Shown piece by piece: positions 38,862 to 50,945 of a stretch of 64,000 nucleotides of DNA. The stretch spans positions 149,233,104 to 149,297,103 of the forward strand of contig NC_092520.1 of the NCBI RefSeq assembly GCF_037038585.1. The letters are read 5' to 3'. The notes below the pieces were generated by a model. That model ran no database searches and was not told the DNA's origin. It was given only the letters and a program-made list of their open reading frames with translations. The position numbers were made by a program, and so were the translations under genes. Every line of letters begins with the position of its first letter. Position 1 is the first letter of the stretch. The stretch comes from Patagioenas fasciata. Taxonomy: Eukaryota > Chordata > Aves > Columbiformes > Columbidae.

Positions 38862-39126
38862 GTAAGTAGGAACCCAAGGGCTGGAGGTGAGCTGCCTCTG
38901 TGAGAGGGTGCTTTATGCAGGCAAAGTCCTCATCTGATTCACTGGTCTGGAAAAAACACCCCTCTTCCTTCCTTCCCTGTGCTCTCTATGCTAGAGAAGT
39001 ATTCCCTCAGTTATGCCATTTATTCTCACTGAGGTAACACAATTTGGTTAATTCTTGTCCTAGGCTTTGATTAGTTGTCCCAGAAGTTTATCCCTTGGTC
39101 AGGGTCCGTGTCCTGGATAAGCCCAT

Positions 39127-39754
39127 CACAGAATATTAGGGATTGGAAGGGACCTCGAAAGATTATCTAGTCCAGTGCCCCCACCGGAGCAGGAACACCT
39201 AGATGAGGCTACACAGGAATGTGTCCAGGTGGGTTTTGAATGTCTCCAGAGAAGGAGACTCCACAACCTCCCTGGACAGCCTGTTCCAGTGTTCTGTCAG
39301 CTTCACTGAGAAGAAGTTTCTTCTCAAATTTAAATGGAACCTCATGTGTTTCAGTTTTAACCCATTACCCCTTGTCTTACCATTGATTGTCACCGAGAAG
39401 AGCCTGGCTCCATCCTCGTGACACTCATCCTTTATATATTTATAAACATTAACGAGGTCACCCATCAGTCTCCTCTTCTCTAAGATGAAGAGACCCAACT
39501 CCCTCAGCCTTTCCTCATAAGGGAGATGCTCCACTCCCTTCATCATCTTTGTTGCCCTGCGCTGGACTCTCTCGAGCAGTTCCCTGTGCTGCTTGAACTG
39601 AGAGGCCCAGAACTGGACACAATATTCCAGATGTGGTCTCACAAGGGCGGAGTAGAGCAGGAGGAGAACCTCTCTGGACCTATGAACCACCCCTCTTCTA
39701 ATACATCCCAGGATGCCATTGGCTTTCCTGGCCACAAGGGCACAGTGCTGGATG
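39127..39754 (-). mobile_element. CR1 LINE fragment with reverse transcriptase C-terminus
   Basis: On the minus strand an open frame of 178 codons (39199-39735) reads [20 protein letters not shown], then [19 protein letters not shown] and TFLCSLI. The intact frame suggests a fairly young insertion. It sits in a protease 1 intron of the ovochymase remnant. Confidence 0.9.
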
Positions 39755-41000
39755 AATGTTTTCTCTGTGTATCAGATTCCTGTGTGCTTTGTGTTCCCCT
39801 CACACAAACTATACCAGCACAGTTCCCTTTGGCCCCGCTGTGCTAACGCAAGCGCTCAGCTAGCTGCTGGAAAGCCATGGGCTTCCCCTTGGCTGCAGCC
39901 CTGGACCATTAGCTAGCTGTGGCTGCAGGGGTCCTGCCCACTGAGCAGCAGGCTGGATTAAAACCTGCTCACTCCAAGCACTTCTGTGGGCAAAGGCAAA
40001 ACCTCTGGAGGCAATTTCAGGGTGTTGGAGGTAAAGAAGTAGCACAAGTCTCTAACTTTTTAGGCTTTTCAAAGGCAATCCTGTGAGTTATATGGAGCTC
40101 TGATGGGTTACAGCTAATTGGCCATGACTGGCTGCGACCATCAGATGGCAGATCAGCCAACATAAAACAACCTTCTGTCACTGTCATGTCTCTCATCACT
40201 GGCTCAGATTTTGATAGCCTTACTGTTTGCCCATGATGGCAGGAATAAAGGAAATAAGACCCAAGAACTGTTCATTTTGGGGCTCAAACATCCTGCCAGG
40301 CAGCATGAGGAAAGCTGCTTGAGGGCTGCCTGTGTGCTGTACTCTGTGGCTAGACAGACATATCTCTAGGCATGAACTAGGCTCGACATCATCTGAGCCA
40401 TATGGACAACCCTTGAGGCAACTACAGGGCTCCCTGACCAGCCCTTCTGAAGGGTCAGAACTGCCAATGCCCTATTAGGGCAGCCAAGGAGAACTGTCAT
40501 CCATTTTTCTCCCAATATCAAGAAAAAACCCAAGCAATAAGAGTCTGAATTGAACTGTGTTGAGTTTTCTGTGTCCTGCATAATTTCTCTGATCTGATCT
40601 CTGGTCTTTGGGGACAATGGTGCAAAGAGTTTCCCAAGCACTGTCCAATTTCCATGCTGTATGAAATTGATACAAAGGCAACTTGCTTTCATTTTGTGGT
40701 CCCTGTCATGCTGTTCCCTTTTCTTTCGTCCCCTTTCCAAGTGTGCTTCTGCTTAAGTTAACAAAGCTAACAACCTTCGTGATCTCTCTCCCTCTGAATT
40801 TGCCTCATGTAAATTCAATTACATGTCGCTAACTTCAGTGTGTATTCCCATTTTGTATATACCTACGTATGACCATGGTATTTCAGAAAGGGGAGAAATG
40901 GAACAGTGTGACTTGAAGGATGCTGTTCATGCTTGTAAATCAGGAATGCTCCTAGAAGGACAGGGTTCAGGCGCCCATTTATACACCCTTTCCTCTGCAG

Positions 41001-41089
41001 GGGACAATGTTTGGCCCTCCTGCCTCATCCACAAGGATGAAGACTTCCAGGCTGGGACACTGTGTGTGGCTGGGGCAAGGTGTCTGAGG
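41001..41089 (+). pseudogene. OVCH1: Ovochymase protease 1, exon with a frameshift before GWG
   Basis: Acceptor CCTTTCCTCTGCAG; GTGAGC donor at 41090. The phase fits the previous exon (YG-DNVWPSCL). The frame DNVWPSCLIHKDEDFQAGTL is correct until TLCV. The conserved trypsin segment GWGKVSEG then continues in another frame, showing a small indel near 41067-41071. Confidence 0.86.
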
Positions 41090-42078
41090 GTGAGCCAAAT
41101 GGTAGGGTCTTCTGGTCACAGTTGCAGGAATAAAGAGTAACAGATAAGGGAAAAGAGATGATACTTTATTTTCAGAAATAGAAATGCAAGAGAAGGTGAC
41201 TTCTGCCAGATGGAAAATTCAGGTACCCCTTTGCTCATCAGGTCTTCTCTGCCTGTCAGAGGACTGGCCTCTGTAGGGATGTGCAGATCAGCATTTTCCT
41301 GCAGTGTGGGACCTTGGAGAACATTAGGGAAGGTTGAACTTTGCAGAACTGCTGTGCATATTCATGCATGCATATCAAAGCCTCTCAGAAGCAGAGCTGT
41401 CCTTACAAGATTTTACAAAAGTGAGAATAGTTCCCTTGCATGTAAAAATGTATATTTTTTTTATACTCCTCTAGATATCAGAAATTTGTTCCCTTAGAGG
41501 AATTGCACTTGCTTGGGTTTGGTGGATTTTGAAGGAGATGGGAATGTCTGTGAATGATGCTTTTTATTTTCATGTTCTCAGTGGTTTGAGGCTCATTCAC
41601 AGCAGAGGAGACAGAGGAGACCTGCCTGTCCCCCACTCTCCAGCAGCCCACCCAGGAGAGAGCATGCCTGTCTCCCAACCAGGGCTGATCTCTCATGCTA
41701 GCAGCTCGCTGAAGGCTTCGTCCTAGCCCCTGAAAGTCTCCAGCCCTGTAGCAGGAAGATACTTGGGAGAAGAGAGTGATGTCCATTGTCCAACCAGCAG
41801 AGGAATTACATGCTTTGACCTTGTTTAGCAGCACTTCTCTCTGCACTGGCAGAGGGTAAACCAATGCATTACCTGACTAGCTGGGTGCATGTGCTTGGTG
41901 GTCCCAAACTGCCTCAAAACCAGGTAGGCAAATGGTGTGGGACTCACCTCAATCACTTGTGCTGGGGTGTCGGGGAAGGGGTGGATGTGGCTCCCAGGAG
42001 TGTGAGTTGCTGACTGTCATTTGGTCAGAGGGGTGAGCTGTCTTGCAGTTGCTGGATGTGGCCTGACTGCTTCCACAG

Positions 42079-42223
42079 CAACTGGGGCACTGGGTCCTGT
42101 CTGTAGGAGCTGGAGCTGCCCCTCACCCACAGTCAGACCTTCAGCGTACTGCTGAGAGACATCAACCTGCTGCTGGTGTAGGGCTTCATGCTGTTTTTTC
42201 TGGTGGTGAGAGGGACACATGTG
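42079..42223 (+). pseudogene. OVCH1: Ovochymase protease 1, exon before the catalytic Ser; frameshifts and TAG
   Basis: Acceptor GCTTCCACAG at 42078. A first segment in phase with the previous exon (ATGALGPV) shifts by one base near 42101 into ELELPLTHSQTFSVLLRDIN. An in-frame TAG at 42179-42181 follows, where the family has Gln. Then MLF and, after another shift, SGGERDTC, the remnant of the CAGF..GG.DTCQ block. The conserved Cys of this block is Phe (QTFSVL). Confidence 0.83.
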
Positions 42224-42749
42224 GTAACAGCTTGTCTGCCCTGGCTCCCACTGGGCAGTAGGCTAGTCATGTCCACCTGCAAACCTTCTCCTCTCCTGGG
42301 GAGAAAGGGAAGCAGCAACTCTGACAGTGCTGTCAGCACTTCACTGAGCAAGGGCTTTACAAGGAGCTTCAGGATAACAAAGGCAAGGAGAATTCTTTTG
42401 TGGGTGGGAGTATGGATGTGGGTAGGAGACTGGAGCATGACTGCCCCTTTGTCTAGACCTGTCCTGGTCATTGCTAACAGCAGGACTTCCATCTCTGCAT
42501 GCAAGTGCCACCACCTTTGCTGAAACCAGGAGAGACTTTGAGTGGTGGGAATTCAGGCAATGAGCAAGGGAACCTGGCATGGGAAAGGCTACCAGGAGGC
42601 TGGAAAGAAGGCAGTTCCCACCTCTCCATCAGTGTCCTCTTACACACACTCAAGCTTTCTGATATAGCTTTACTCAGCCCCACTGGGCAATGGGCTGCAA
42701 TAGAGGAGATTGGTCAGTGCCAAACCCTCCTGTGCTGGTCTTAACAATG

Positions 42750-43207
42750 TGAGTTAATCCAGCAGAGGGTTACAAAGATGATTAGGGGACTGGAGCATCT
42801 TTTTTTACAAGGAAGGGCTGAAAGTGCTGGGTCTGTATAGCCCGGAGAACAGAAGATTGAGAAGGGATCTTATAAATTCTTATATAAGTATCTTAAGGGC
42901 AGGTGTCAAGAGGATGAGACCAGACTCTCTTCAGTGGTGCCAAACAACAGGTTAAGGGGCAATGGGCACAAACTGAAATGCAGTAAGTTCCTTCTGAATA
43001 TTTGGAGAAATTTCTTTTCTTTGAGGGTGCCAGAGCACTGAACAGGCTGCCCAGAGAGGTTGTGGAGTTTCCTTCTCTGGAGACAATCAAAACTTTCCTA
43101 GACTTGTTCCTGTGCCACCCACTCTAGGTGAACCTGCTTTAGCAGGTGGGTTGGACTAGATGATCTCCAGAGGTCCCTTACATCACCAACCATTCTGTGA
43201 TTCTGTG
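42750..43207 (+). mobile_element. CR1 LINE fragment
   Basis: It starts near AGTTAATCCAGCAGAGGG and ends with ATTCTGTGATTCTGTGA. The reverse transcriptase frame is broken. It lies between two protease 1 exons. Confidence 0.85.
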
Positions 43208-43680
43208 AGTGGGGCCACTCTTGGTCTACCCTAGGGAAAGCTGCTGACCAGGCTGTCACTAGTCCCCTTGGGGTGTACTTACAGGAACATTTTTTAGCCA
43301 AACAGTAGCTTGGGAAGCTCCTTGCCCTTTGTCGTACCTTGTGTGAACATTTTCAAAGCAGTTCTGCACCTGTTAGTGAAATAGCTTTCATTTTTACATT
43401 TTTCCTGGAAAAAGGGGGTTTGTATATGGGGAAGGGCAGAGTGTCAGACTGCAAGGCAGATCAGGAGCATGAAACAACAGAGCTTAGATTGGTGCATTTT
43501 AGATTAAAGAAACACAGCTGAATGAGCAGGGACAGTGCCAGGTCCCTGTGACTGGGGAGAAGCAAGCAAGGTTGTGTTGGCTTCTGTGTTAAAGCTGGTG
43601 TGTCATGCAACACTGCCAAAGGCTGGTGCTGCTGATACAGGAACAAATGGCTCCTTTCCCCTTCGACAGGCTGGCAACAG

Positions 43681-43864
43681 AGTGATTCCAGAGCTCCCCT
43701 TGCATGTCTGAGCACCTGGACTCTGGCTGGTGTGGTATCCTGGGAGGATGGTTGTGCCAGAGGATGGGATACCATCAGGGGAAGCACCATGGCCCAGGGC
43801 TCTCCAGGCATCTTCTTCTGGGTGGCTGCATTCACAGACTTCATTGCCCAGTCCGTGGCACCAG
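43681..43864 (+). pseudogene. OVCH1: Ovochymase protease 1, catalytic Ser exon
   Basis: Phase-0 start after AACAG, donor GTAGGT. It reads SDSRAPLACLSTWTLAGVVS, then WEDGCARGWD and SPGIFFWVAAFTDFIAQSV, the end of a trypsin fold. The motif that should be GDSGGPL is SDSRAPL: the catalytic Ser remains, but three motif glycines, including the oxyanion-hole Gly, are replaced. The frame is open across the exon. Confidence 0.88.
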
Positions 43865-45788
43865 GTAGGTGTGAGTACTGGGAGGCTTTTTCCTCGCCTG
43901 TCTGTTCAGAACTGTAGGGACCCAAATTGCCATGCTATTGCTGCCTCCCTCCACTCCACACACAGCAGTTCTGTTTAATTCCCAACTGCTGCATCAGCAG
44001 CAAAGTATATAATCTTTAATTTGGGATGGCAAAACCAAAGCTTCAAATGCATAAATCCTCCTTCAGAAACCCTGTTACAGTAGCAGGTCCGACCCATGTG
44101 TCCTCTGAAGGCAGCTTGAGTAGCCTTCAGCTTTTCCCTCTCTCTGGCTGAATGCAGCCCTTCCAGCTTGGTGAGGTGTCCCTTGAGTGCTGCATAACAG
44201 CCCTGCTCTAATAAAAGCTTGCTTTGAGCACTTGCCAGCTTGCAAAGGCTATTGTGCTCCTGAAACAGCATGCGGGATTGATTGGGGGTTATCTCCTCAT
44301 CAAACACAACTTTGAGTGGGAAGAGGGGCACTATATTAAGTGCTGTGGTTTTAGTGGCTTATCAGAAGTGCCTTTTATAGGTAGGCACAGGTCTAGTGAC
44401 TCCCTGCTTGCCACTTGTATTTTTCTCTACAGATGATTACAGGGCTAATACAAGTTATTAAAGAGATAGTGTTATTTCCGTCATAGCCGTCAAAGTTGAA
44501 GCATTGGTATTAACTAATACCTGACCTATTATGGCTTCGCTAGGGATCCTTAATGATCGTGCTTTCAAAGGGGAACTGTCTGCAGTTAAGAAGATGCCTC
44601 TTAATTGGCAAAAGTAACTGCAAGGAGCAGAAGCCACATGGCTACAAAATGGGTGTGTTACCCTTTGCAAAGCAGAGCTATTGGGATTCGAGCAGACCAA
44701 ATGCCCATAGAAGATGAAGGAAAGGCAAACGTAAAAGTGGTGCTTCATTAAAACGAAGCTTGGAGTAGACATGTCAGATCTTAGCAGGCTGAATGAATGC
44801 AAGCCCCAGTGTTGGTGGGATAGGTTCCAAAAGTTGGGGGATTTTTAAGTAGGACTTTGGGAAAGAAATAATGTGCTCTCAACCAAGGCTTCTCTCAGCC
44901 ACATGTCAAACACTTTGTGTTTGAAACAACTGCAATGCTGTAGCCCATGCCTTGACTGACAGTGCTTGTTCCGAGGTATCCCGTACAGCTCTGTTCTCTC
45001 CCAGTCTGCTGTGCCAAGCTCTCTCCATGCACCAACAGAGTGCAGTTCCCAATGCGTCCTTGCTCTTTGGAGAAAGTGGCCATATTCAGTATACCCAGGC
45101 TTTGTAGGATGACTACCCTGACAACAGGTAACTGATGTAGTAGCCAAATTGCTGGGTCTTCCTTGGGGCACCCACCCAAGTGTTTCCCAGAGATCCAGCT
45201 TGTGCTGCTCCCAGCAGTGTCTGTATGATGGGGGTTATGTGTTTTCTGCAATAAAAATCTCCAGCTACACTTGCTGGGCAGGATAATGCTGTGGGGGAAG
45301 GAAGACACAGTCTATTAGTAACACAGAGTCTGCATGAGCCACACTCCTAAAATGGCTGTAGCTGTCTAGAGATCTGTTCTACCCTTTATCCTTTTGTCTG
45401 GCCATATCAGTGTCACCTGGCACAAAGAAGCTTTCAGCCCCTGAGAGAGGCAGGGGAATGTGATGGACTGAGCCGGCAGTGTTAGTCACACAGCACAAAG
45501 CTGTTGCTGCTGTAAGGTACCATTAGTCCCCATCTAGTGCTGAGCAAATTCACAACAGTCCTCTGCTTTTGGTCACTCTTCCCAGATGGCTTATGCTAAG
45601 GGAGAAGATAATAAAATTTACCAGGTGGAGCTGGTGACATCAGTTGACAACTCCTGCTGTGTGCTTGTAGGAAAGCAGCCACTGAAGCCTCCCAGCCCAT
45701 GGTGGGACTGACAAGGGCTAAGCTCAGCCATGCAGATACATACCTTTACTGTTTCTTGCTTCTAACCTGTGCACCTGGAATACAACAG

Positions 45789-45891
45789 TGCCAGAGGACA
45801 AAATCATCTTGATACGCTTCACCAAATTATATGTGGAGTACCCAGTTGAATGTGACTGTGTCCCTCTCTTCAAACAGAAGAGAGCTGATCA
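45789..45891 (+). pseudogene. OVCH1: Ovochymase CUB1, middle exon
   Basis: Acceptor ATACAACAG, donor GTAAGT. It reads VPEDKIILIRFTKLYVEYPV, then ECDCVPLF, the central strands of a CUB domain. A frameshift near the end is needed to reach the frame (L-I-S) that joins the next exon. The preceding CUB1 exon was not recognised between 43.87 and 45.79 kb. Confidence 0.8.
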
Positions 45892-46738
45892 GTAAGTCTG
45901 TGTGCCCTGGAGTGAGGGCTACTGGGTGTAGCTTCTTGTTAACTCATTGTCACAAAAACCCCAACAAATCTAGATGGCTTCTGAGAAGCCTTTTATATTT
46001 TGCACTATGAATCTAAAGAGCTAGAGACAACACCCAAATGGGGCAGGGCAGGTGGGACTGAGGGATGTGTTCCTGTTCGTGCTGGCATCCAGTGCAGTGT
46101 GGTGGGTGTCTCAAAAATGTCTTTCAGCCATACATAATTCTGTGCCCTCTCTGCCTTGTCTCCAATATTACATATTTTATGGACCCTGGGTATCAGAAGA
46201 GACAGAGTGCTTAGCCTTGTTTAGCTGGTGTGTGTCCAGACGAGCTTCTGATGTGTCAGCAGAGCCAGCAAATGTCATGTGCATTGGAGACACTTCTCCA
46301 GAGGCCTGGTCTTCCTTGGTTCAGAATTGGTTATACGGTCCAACAAGCATGCAGATTACTGGGTAAATGTACAGATGAGACTTTTAAAGAAATGTGGCCT
46401 GTTGTCCCTCTGTAAGGTATGCTTAATACTGAACCAACAGAGAATAAATATTTCCTGCAAATACTGGCTGGCTCTCCACTCAGTATTACTGGCAATGTGT
46501 TGATAATAATGTTAATCTTAAGTCCATGCAATTAATCCTCTAGGAATATATGATTGTTTCGAATGGTCTCATCTCCTCAGTTTTTCTCTGCTGCCTCTAA
46601 ATATTTTATAGGTAATGAAAGCCAAACAGTCTTCCACTCAGTGTAAGAAGAGACCTTCCTGATGGGACCTAGCCTAATGAACCACAGTGAGATTTGTCTG
46701 AATAAATGTATGTTCAGCCCATTCCTTGTCTCCATGAG

Positions 46739-46866
46739 GTAAATTCTGCAGGAATGTGTTCCCAGCCCCTCTGTTGGCAGAGTTGGACCAGGTCACCATT
46801 ACTTTTGTTTCTGATGGGAACAACACCAGCTCACTTTCATGGCCAGCCATGCGGACTCTGAAGCAG
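46739..46866 (+). pseudogene. OVCH1: Ovochymase CUB1, last exon; frameshift
   Basis: It reads KFCRNVFPAPLLAELDQVTI, then TFVSDGNNT, a typical CUB C-terminal half. It changes frame by one base near 46828 into LTFMASHADSEAG, ending before the GTGACC donor at 46867. The phase (1) fits the next exon. Confidence 0.84.
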
Positions 46867-47047
46867 GTGACCTCACCTATGCTGTAGAAACTCCTTTCCC
46901 TTCCTTCCTGACTCCCTTAAAATATAATAACAACTATCCTTAGTGTGCCTGGGTTCCTTAAAACTCAAGTTGTTTGATTTGGGTTTATTAAAAGTACTGT
47001 ATAATCCAAACTGTTCAATTGTCATGTTTCTCATCTCTGTATTGCAG

Positions 47048-47178
47048 GTTTGGGCTGTGGGAGTGTCGCAATGCTAGTGGAAGAGGGGAAGATTGATACT
47101 GCTAATTACCCTGGCTTGTATCCCAGGAACACAAAGTGCCACTGGCTCATTGAGGCTCCAGCAGAGTATGTTGTATAG
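47048..47178 (+). pseudogene. OVCH1: Ovochymase CUB2, first exon ending in a TAG
   Basis: Acceptor CTGTATTGCAG, donor GTAATA. It reads LGCGSVAMLVEEGKIDTANY, then PGLYPRNTKCHWLIEAPAEY, the CUB start with its first two Cys. The last codon, 47176-47178, is TAG directly before the donor, where a Gln or similar codon is expected. Confidence 0.87.
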
Positions 47179-48212
47179 GTAATAAAAGGAGAAACTGCAC
47201 TTAAACCTCTGCACAAAGAACTGTTCAGGGGAATAATTCAATAAAATCCTGCCAGAAACATCTGTGACATGGAAGATTGTAAACTGTAAGGTTTCCAGGT
47301 CACTGATTCTTTGCAGTGCATATTTTGTCAATTAGACATCACCTCTGAACTCATGTATTGAGAGGCTGTGACTGTTGTAAGTGCTTGAAGTCTGTAGGCA
47401 CCAATCTCATCTCAAGACGCCTTTATCTTGAAGTCCAGCACAGATATTTAGTGGTAAAGGGAAGGTAGAGATCATGTTGCAAAAAATATAGTCAGTCTTT
47501 TCCTGAAGACAGTGTCAAAACCCCATGCTACTCCTTAGCCTCATACCAAAGCATTTGTTCCTCATTGTGCAAGGGTGGTTTGACAATAGTTCCTGCTCAT
47601 AGTACTGGCATGTCTCTTTATTGCCTGTTGCTACTCGTGTGCACCAAACATGCCACCAAGCTCATCCCAGCCCCTGATGAATCACATCAACATCTGACTC
47701 TGTTCAAAGCAGCAACATCTCTCCTCCCTCACTGCCTTGGCTGAGGGCTTGAAAAACTGTGTTAAACCTAAGGATGCTCGAGGATATGCAGACCTACTGG
47801 CTGGGTTGCTGCTGCTCTGTTGCTGTGAGAACGTGTAGTTTGGCTTAAAAACAAAACAAACAATGGGAAAATCACCTGTTCTCCAGGATGGCAGGAAAGG
47901 CTCTTGGAGGGGCATTCCACATGGGACACTGACCCTTCAGAAGTACAAGTAAAAGTGTTGCAGTAAAGATCACAGTTGAAATCCCTTAAGGTAAAGCTTA
48001 GGCCAGCCTCATACTCTGCAGACCTGTCTGTAGCCCTGCACACAAGGGAGCAATCAGGCCAAGATTGCCAACAGGCTGTTTTGATGCAAAATGTGACATA
48101 CTCACCAAGGGAAGCCATGCTCAAATTCCTCTGAAATCTAGCTTTTCTGCAGCATATGGTTAAGAAGGGTGTCTCAGTCTTGATGATTCCTTCTTGCTTG
48201 TCCTCTTTGCAG

Positions 48213-48303
48213 CTGAAGTTTGAAGACGTTGTGTAACTTAGTCCAAGCTGCATTTATGATGCAGTTACTCTTCACAGTGATGATGAAGAAGAAAACCGGC
48301 TGG
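48213..48303 (+). pseudogene. OVCH1: Ovochymase CUB2, middle exon with a TAA
   Basis: Acceptor TCCTCTTTGCAG, donor GTGAGT. It reads LKFEDVV, then TAA at 48234-48236, then LSPSCIYDAVTLHSDDEEEN, with the CUB Cys and the YDAV strand. Phase 0 start and phase 1 end are as expected. The following CUB2 exon was not found before 51.5 kb. Confidence 0.87.
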
Positions 48304-49846
48304 GTGAGTGCTAATTGTTTCAGTCTCAAATTAGAAGTCCATGTGGAAACGAGTGTGTTTTATCACCAAAACACTCTCTCTGTCTGGTAATGTGGTACTG
48401 GTGCTACTGAAAGGGCTTCTGCAGTAGCCTTGAGGCTTGCCCATCTATCTTGCCCATCGTGATGTGGCCAAATGGGCCATTGGCACAGGAGATGCCACAT
48501 TCTGGTCCAAAGCTGTGCTTCCTCATGGAGAGCTGGCTGGTGCTGAGGGCCTGGATATCAGGCCATGGTCTCATGTTCTGCTGCAGGGCACAGAAGTGTG
48601 TGCTGCTGGATCAGGTCTCCACTCTGCATCTCTCTATCAAAGAAGAGAGCAAGAGCAACTTTGATCTAAGTGTTATTAAATAAAACAAATGTGCAAAGTA
48701 AGGCAGAGCAAAAGAGGGGTTGTTGATAGGTGTCTAGTACCACTGGAATGGATATGAATTCTTTACGAATTGAAGTAATTCTGATGGAATTTCATTATCA
48801 AAAAAGTGCTAACCTGAGGCATTGCTTTCCCACACCTTCAGAAGGAAATATTTTTAATTCATCATTTTAAATCTGCTTCAGCTTTATTAATGTGAGAATC
48901 GTTTTTTTTTTTTTAAATCTGTATTTCCAGATGTTCCTCCTACTTGGACAAAATGAAAGCATGTTGTAACATACCAACTTCTTTTTTTTTTTTTTTTTTT
49001 ATTTAAATAAAGAGCTGCCAGGCACCACACTCACTTCAGCAGAGCTTGGTATCTGTTCTTAAGGTGAACAGCAAACTAGTGCTCAAAAGTGAAGATATTT
49101 GAATTGAATTCTGGCTACCTCTTTACAGGCCTGTATGTCAGCAAAAAGACAGAGTAGAGTGATGAGAGTCTGGTGCTCTTTTCTTCACAGCAGACAAGCT
49201 GGGAAAGAGGCTTGAACTGTCCTGGGTTCACCATTGACAAGTCATCTTTGCCAAACTCCTTCTATCTTTTCACCATCTATTTTGTTGTGGTAATTTAGTT
49301 GCATGTGTTTGCCAAATGCTGAATAAGTATTAACACTACATTTCCCTTGAAAAGAAATCTGGTTTGCATTGGAAATGAGTATTTAAATGAGGGGAAGAAG
49401 GCTAACAAATTTGGATCTGGAATCCTTCAGGGGGGAGCTTTCAGCATCCCAGAATGTTTCACTTGATGCTTTCCAGCACAGCTTTGTCATCAGAAATTCA
49501 GATTCTTACAGGAAAGTTCCTCTGGAATAAAGCACAAGCTTCCTATCCAGCTGCAGTTATGGGACTTCCAGATGCTGTGCAAACTGAATGCTCTCAATAG
49601 GAAGAAAAGTCTAGCAGATGCTCTATAGGTCCTCAACCTGTACATGTAAACCATTCAAGCAAGACTTTGCTTGCACCCCTCAATGCTGGCAAGCACAATT
49701 CTCAAGTGTGGAGGTTTTGTGCAACGAATGTCATTCATACTGTTGAAGATTACTTGTAATTCCACAATGAGAAAATTAGGATTGCTTTTGTGTACCTGTA
49801 GCATAACTGTAGTAGTTTAACTCTGGCTGCTATTGTTTACTAATTA

Positions 49847-50470
49847 TAGAATAGTTTGAACTGGAAGGTACTTCAAAAGTCATCCAGTCCAACCCCCTGC
49901 CATGAGCAGGGGCATCTTCAACTAGATCAGGTTGCTCAGAGCCCTGTCCAGCCTGGCCTTGAATGTCTCCAGAGATGGGGCATCTACCACCTCTCTGGGC
50001 AACCTGGGCCAGTGTTTCACCAACCTCAATGTAAAAAAAAAACTCTCCCTCATGTCTAGTCTAAATCTGCCCTCCTTAGTTTAAAACCATTACCCCTTGT
50101 CCTACTGCAACAGGCCCTGCTACAAAGTCTGTCCCCTTCTTTCTTATAGGCCGCTTTGAAGGCTGCAATAAGGTCTCCCCAGAGCCTTTTCTTCTCCAGG
50201 CTGAACAATCCCAACTCTCTCAGACTGTCCTTACATCTGAGGTGTTCCAGCTCTCTCATAATCTTGGTGGCCTCCTCTGGCCCCTCTCCAACAGGTCCAT
50301 GTCTTTCCTGTACTGAGAGCTCCAGAACTGGACACAGGACTCCAGGTGGGGTCTCACCAGAGTAGAGGAGCACAATCACCTCCCTCAGACTGCTGGCCAT
50401 GCTCCTTTAATGCAGCCCAAGATACAATTGGCCTTCTGGGCTGCAAGCGCACATTGCTGGCTCATGTCAC
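49847..50470 (-). mobile_element. CR1 LINE fragment, another subfamily
   Basis: The reverse complement begins at ATAGAATAGTTTGAACTGGA. It includes the stretch CCAACCCCCTGCCATGAGCA, seen in a different CR1 subfamily from the copy at 39127. The remnant frame includes MASSLREVIVLLYSGE. Confidence 0.85.
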
Positions 50471-50923
50471 TGATTAACATTGCTTTGCAGGCGCTTCTTC
50501 AGCAGAAGTTCTCATTTCAATCAGAAAGTCACCAAGACTCTAGGGCTGTGGGTTTTTTTTAGAAACCTAGATTAGCTAAAGCTGTGAGTGCTCACAGGAG
50601 GACATTTCTCACGTTAGAAATACAGCTTCTTGTTCATTCCCTCAGCTAATCTCTGTGCATTCTCAACTCCCAAACCACTGCTGAGTCCAGAGAATGCCAT
50701 GCTGGCACGTTTTGAAAGTGATAGTGAGAACAGCTTCAGAGGGTTCAGAGCCCAGCTTGCTTTTGTTCATTCAGGTTAGCAGAGAGATGCTTGCTGTGCC
50801 TAACAATGTCTGCATCATCTGCAGCTATTCTTAGATGCATGATCTTATTTTTAAGCTAATCCTGCTGCATTCTGTCGAAGTAACTTTAAAACAGAATAGC
50901 TGTTTGTGGCAAAGCAGCTCACT

Positions 50924-50945
50924 GAGAAATGGGATCCCATTTCTC
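50924..50945. repeat. Perfect 22-base palindrome
   Basis: The half-site GAGAAATGGGA is followed by its exact reverse complement, with no spacer. The bases ACTGAGAAATG at its left edge recur at 50946. In an ovochymase intron; no function is evident. Confidence 0.9.

Noticed and set aside
39199-39735. 178-codon minus-strand frame as a host gene
   Set aside because: It is the C-terminal end of a CR1 reverse transcriptase.
48437-48683. Candidate missing last CUB2 exon
   Set aside because: The peptides in all three frames lack CUB cysteines or the expected LCG start, so it is not supported.
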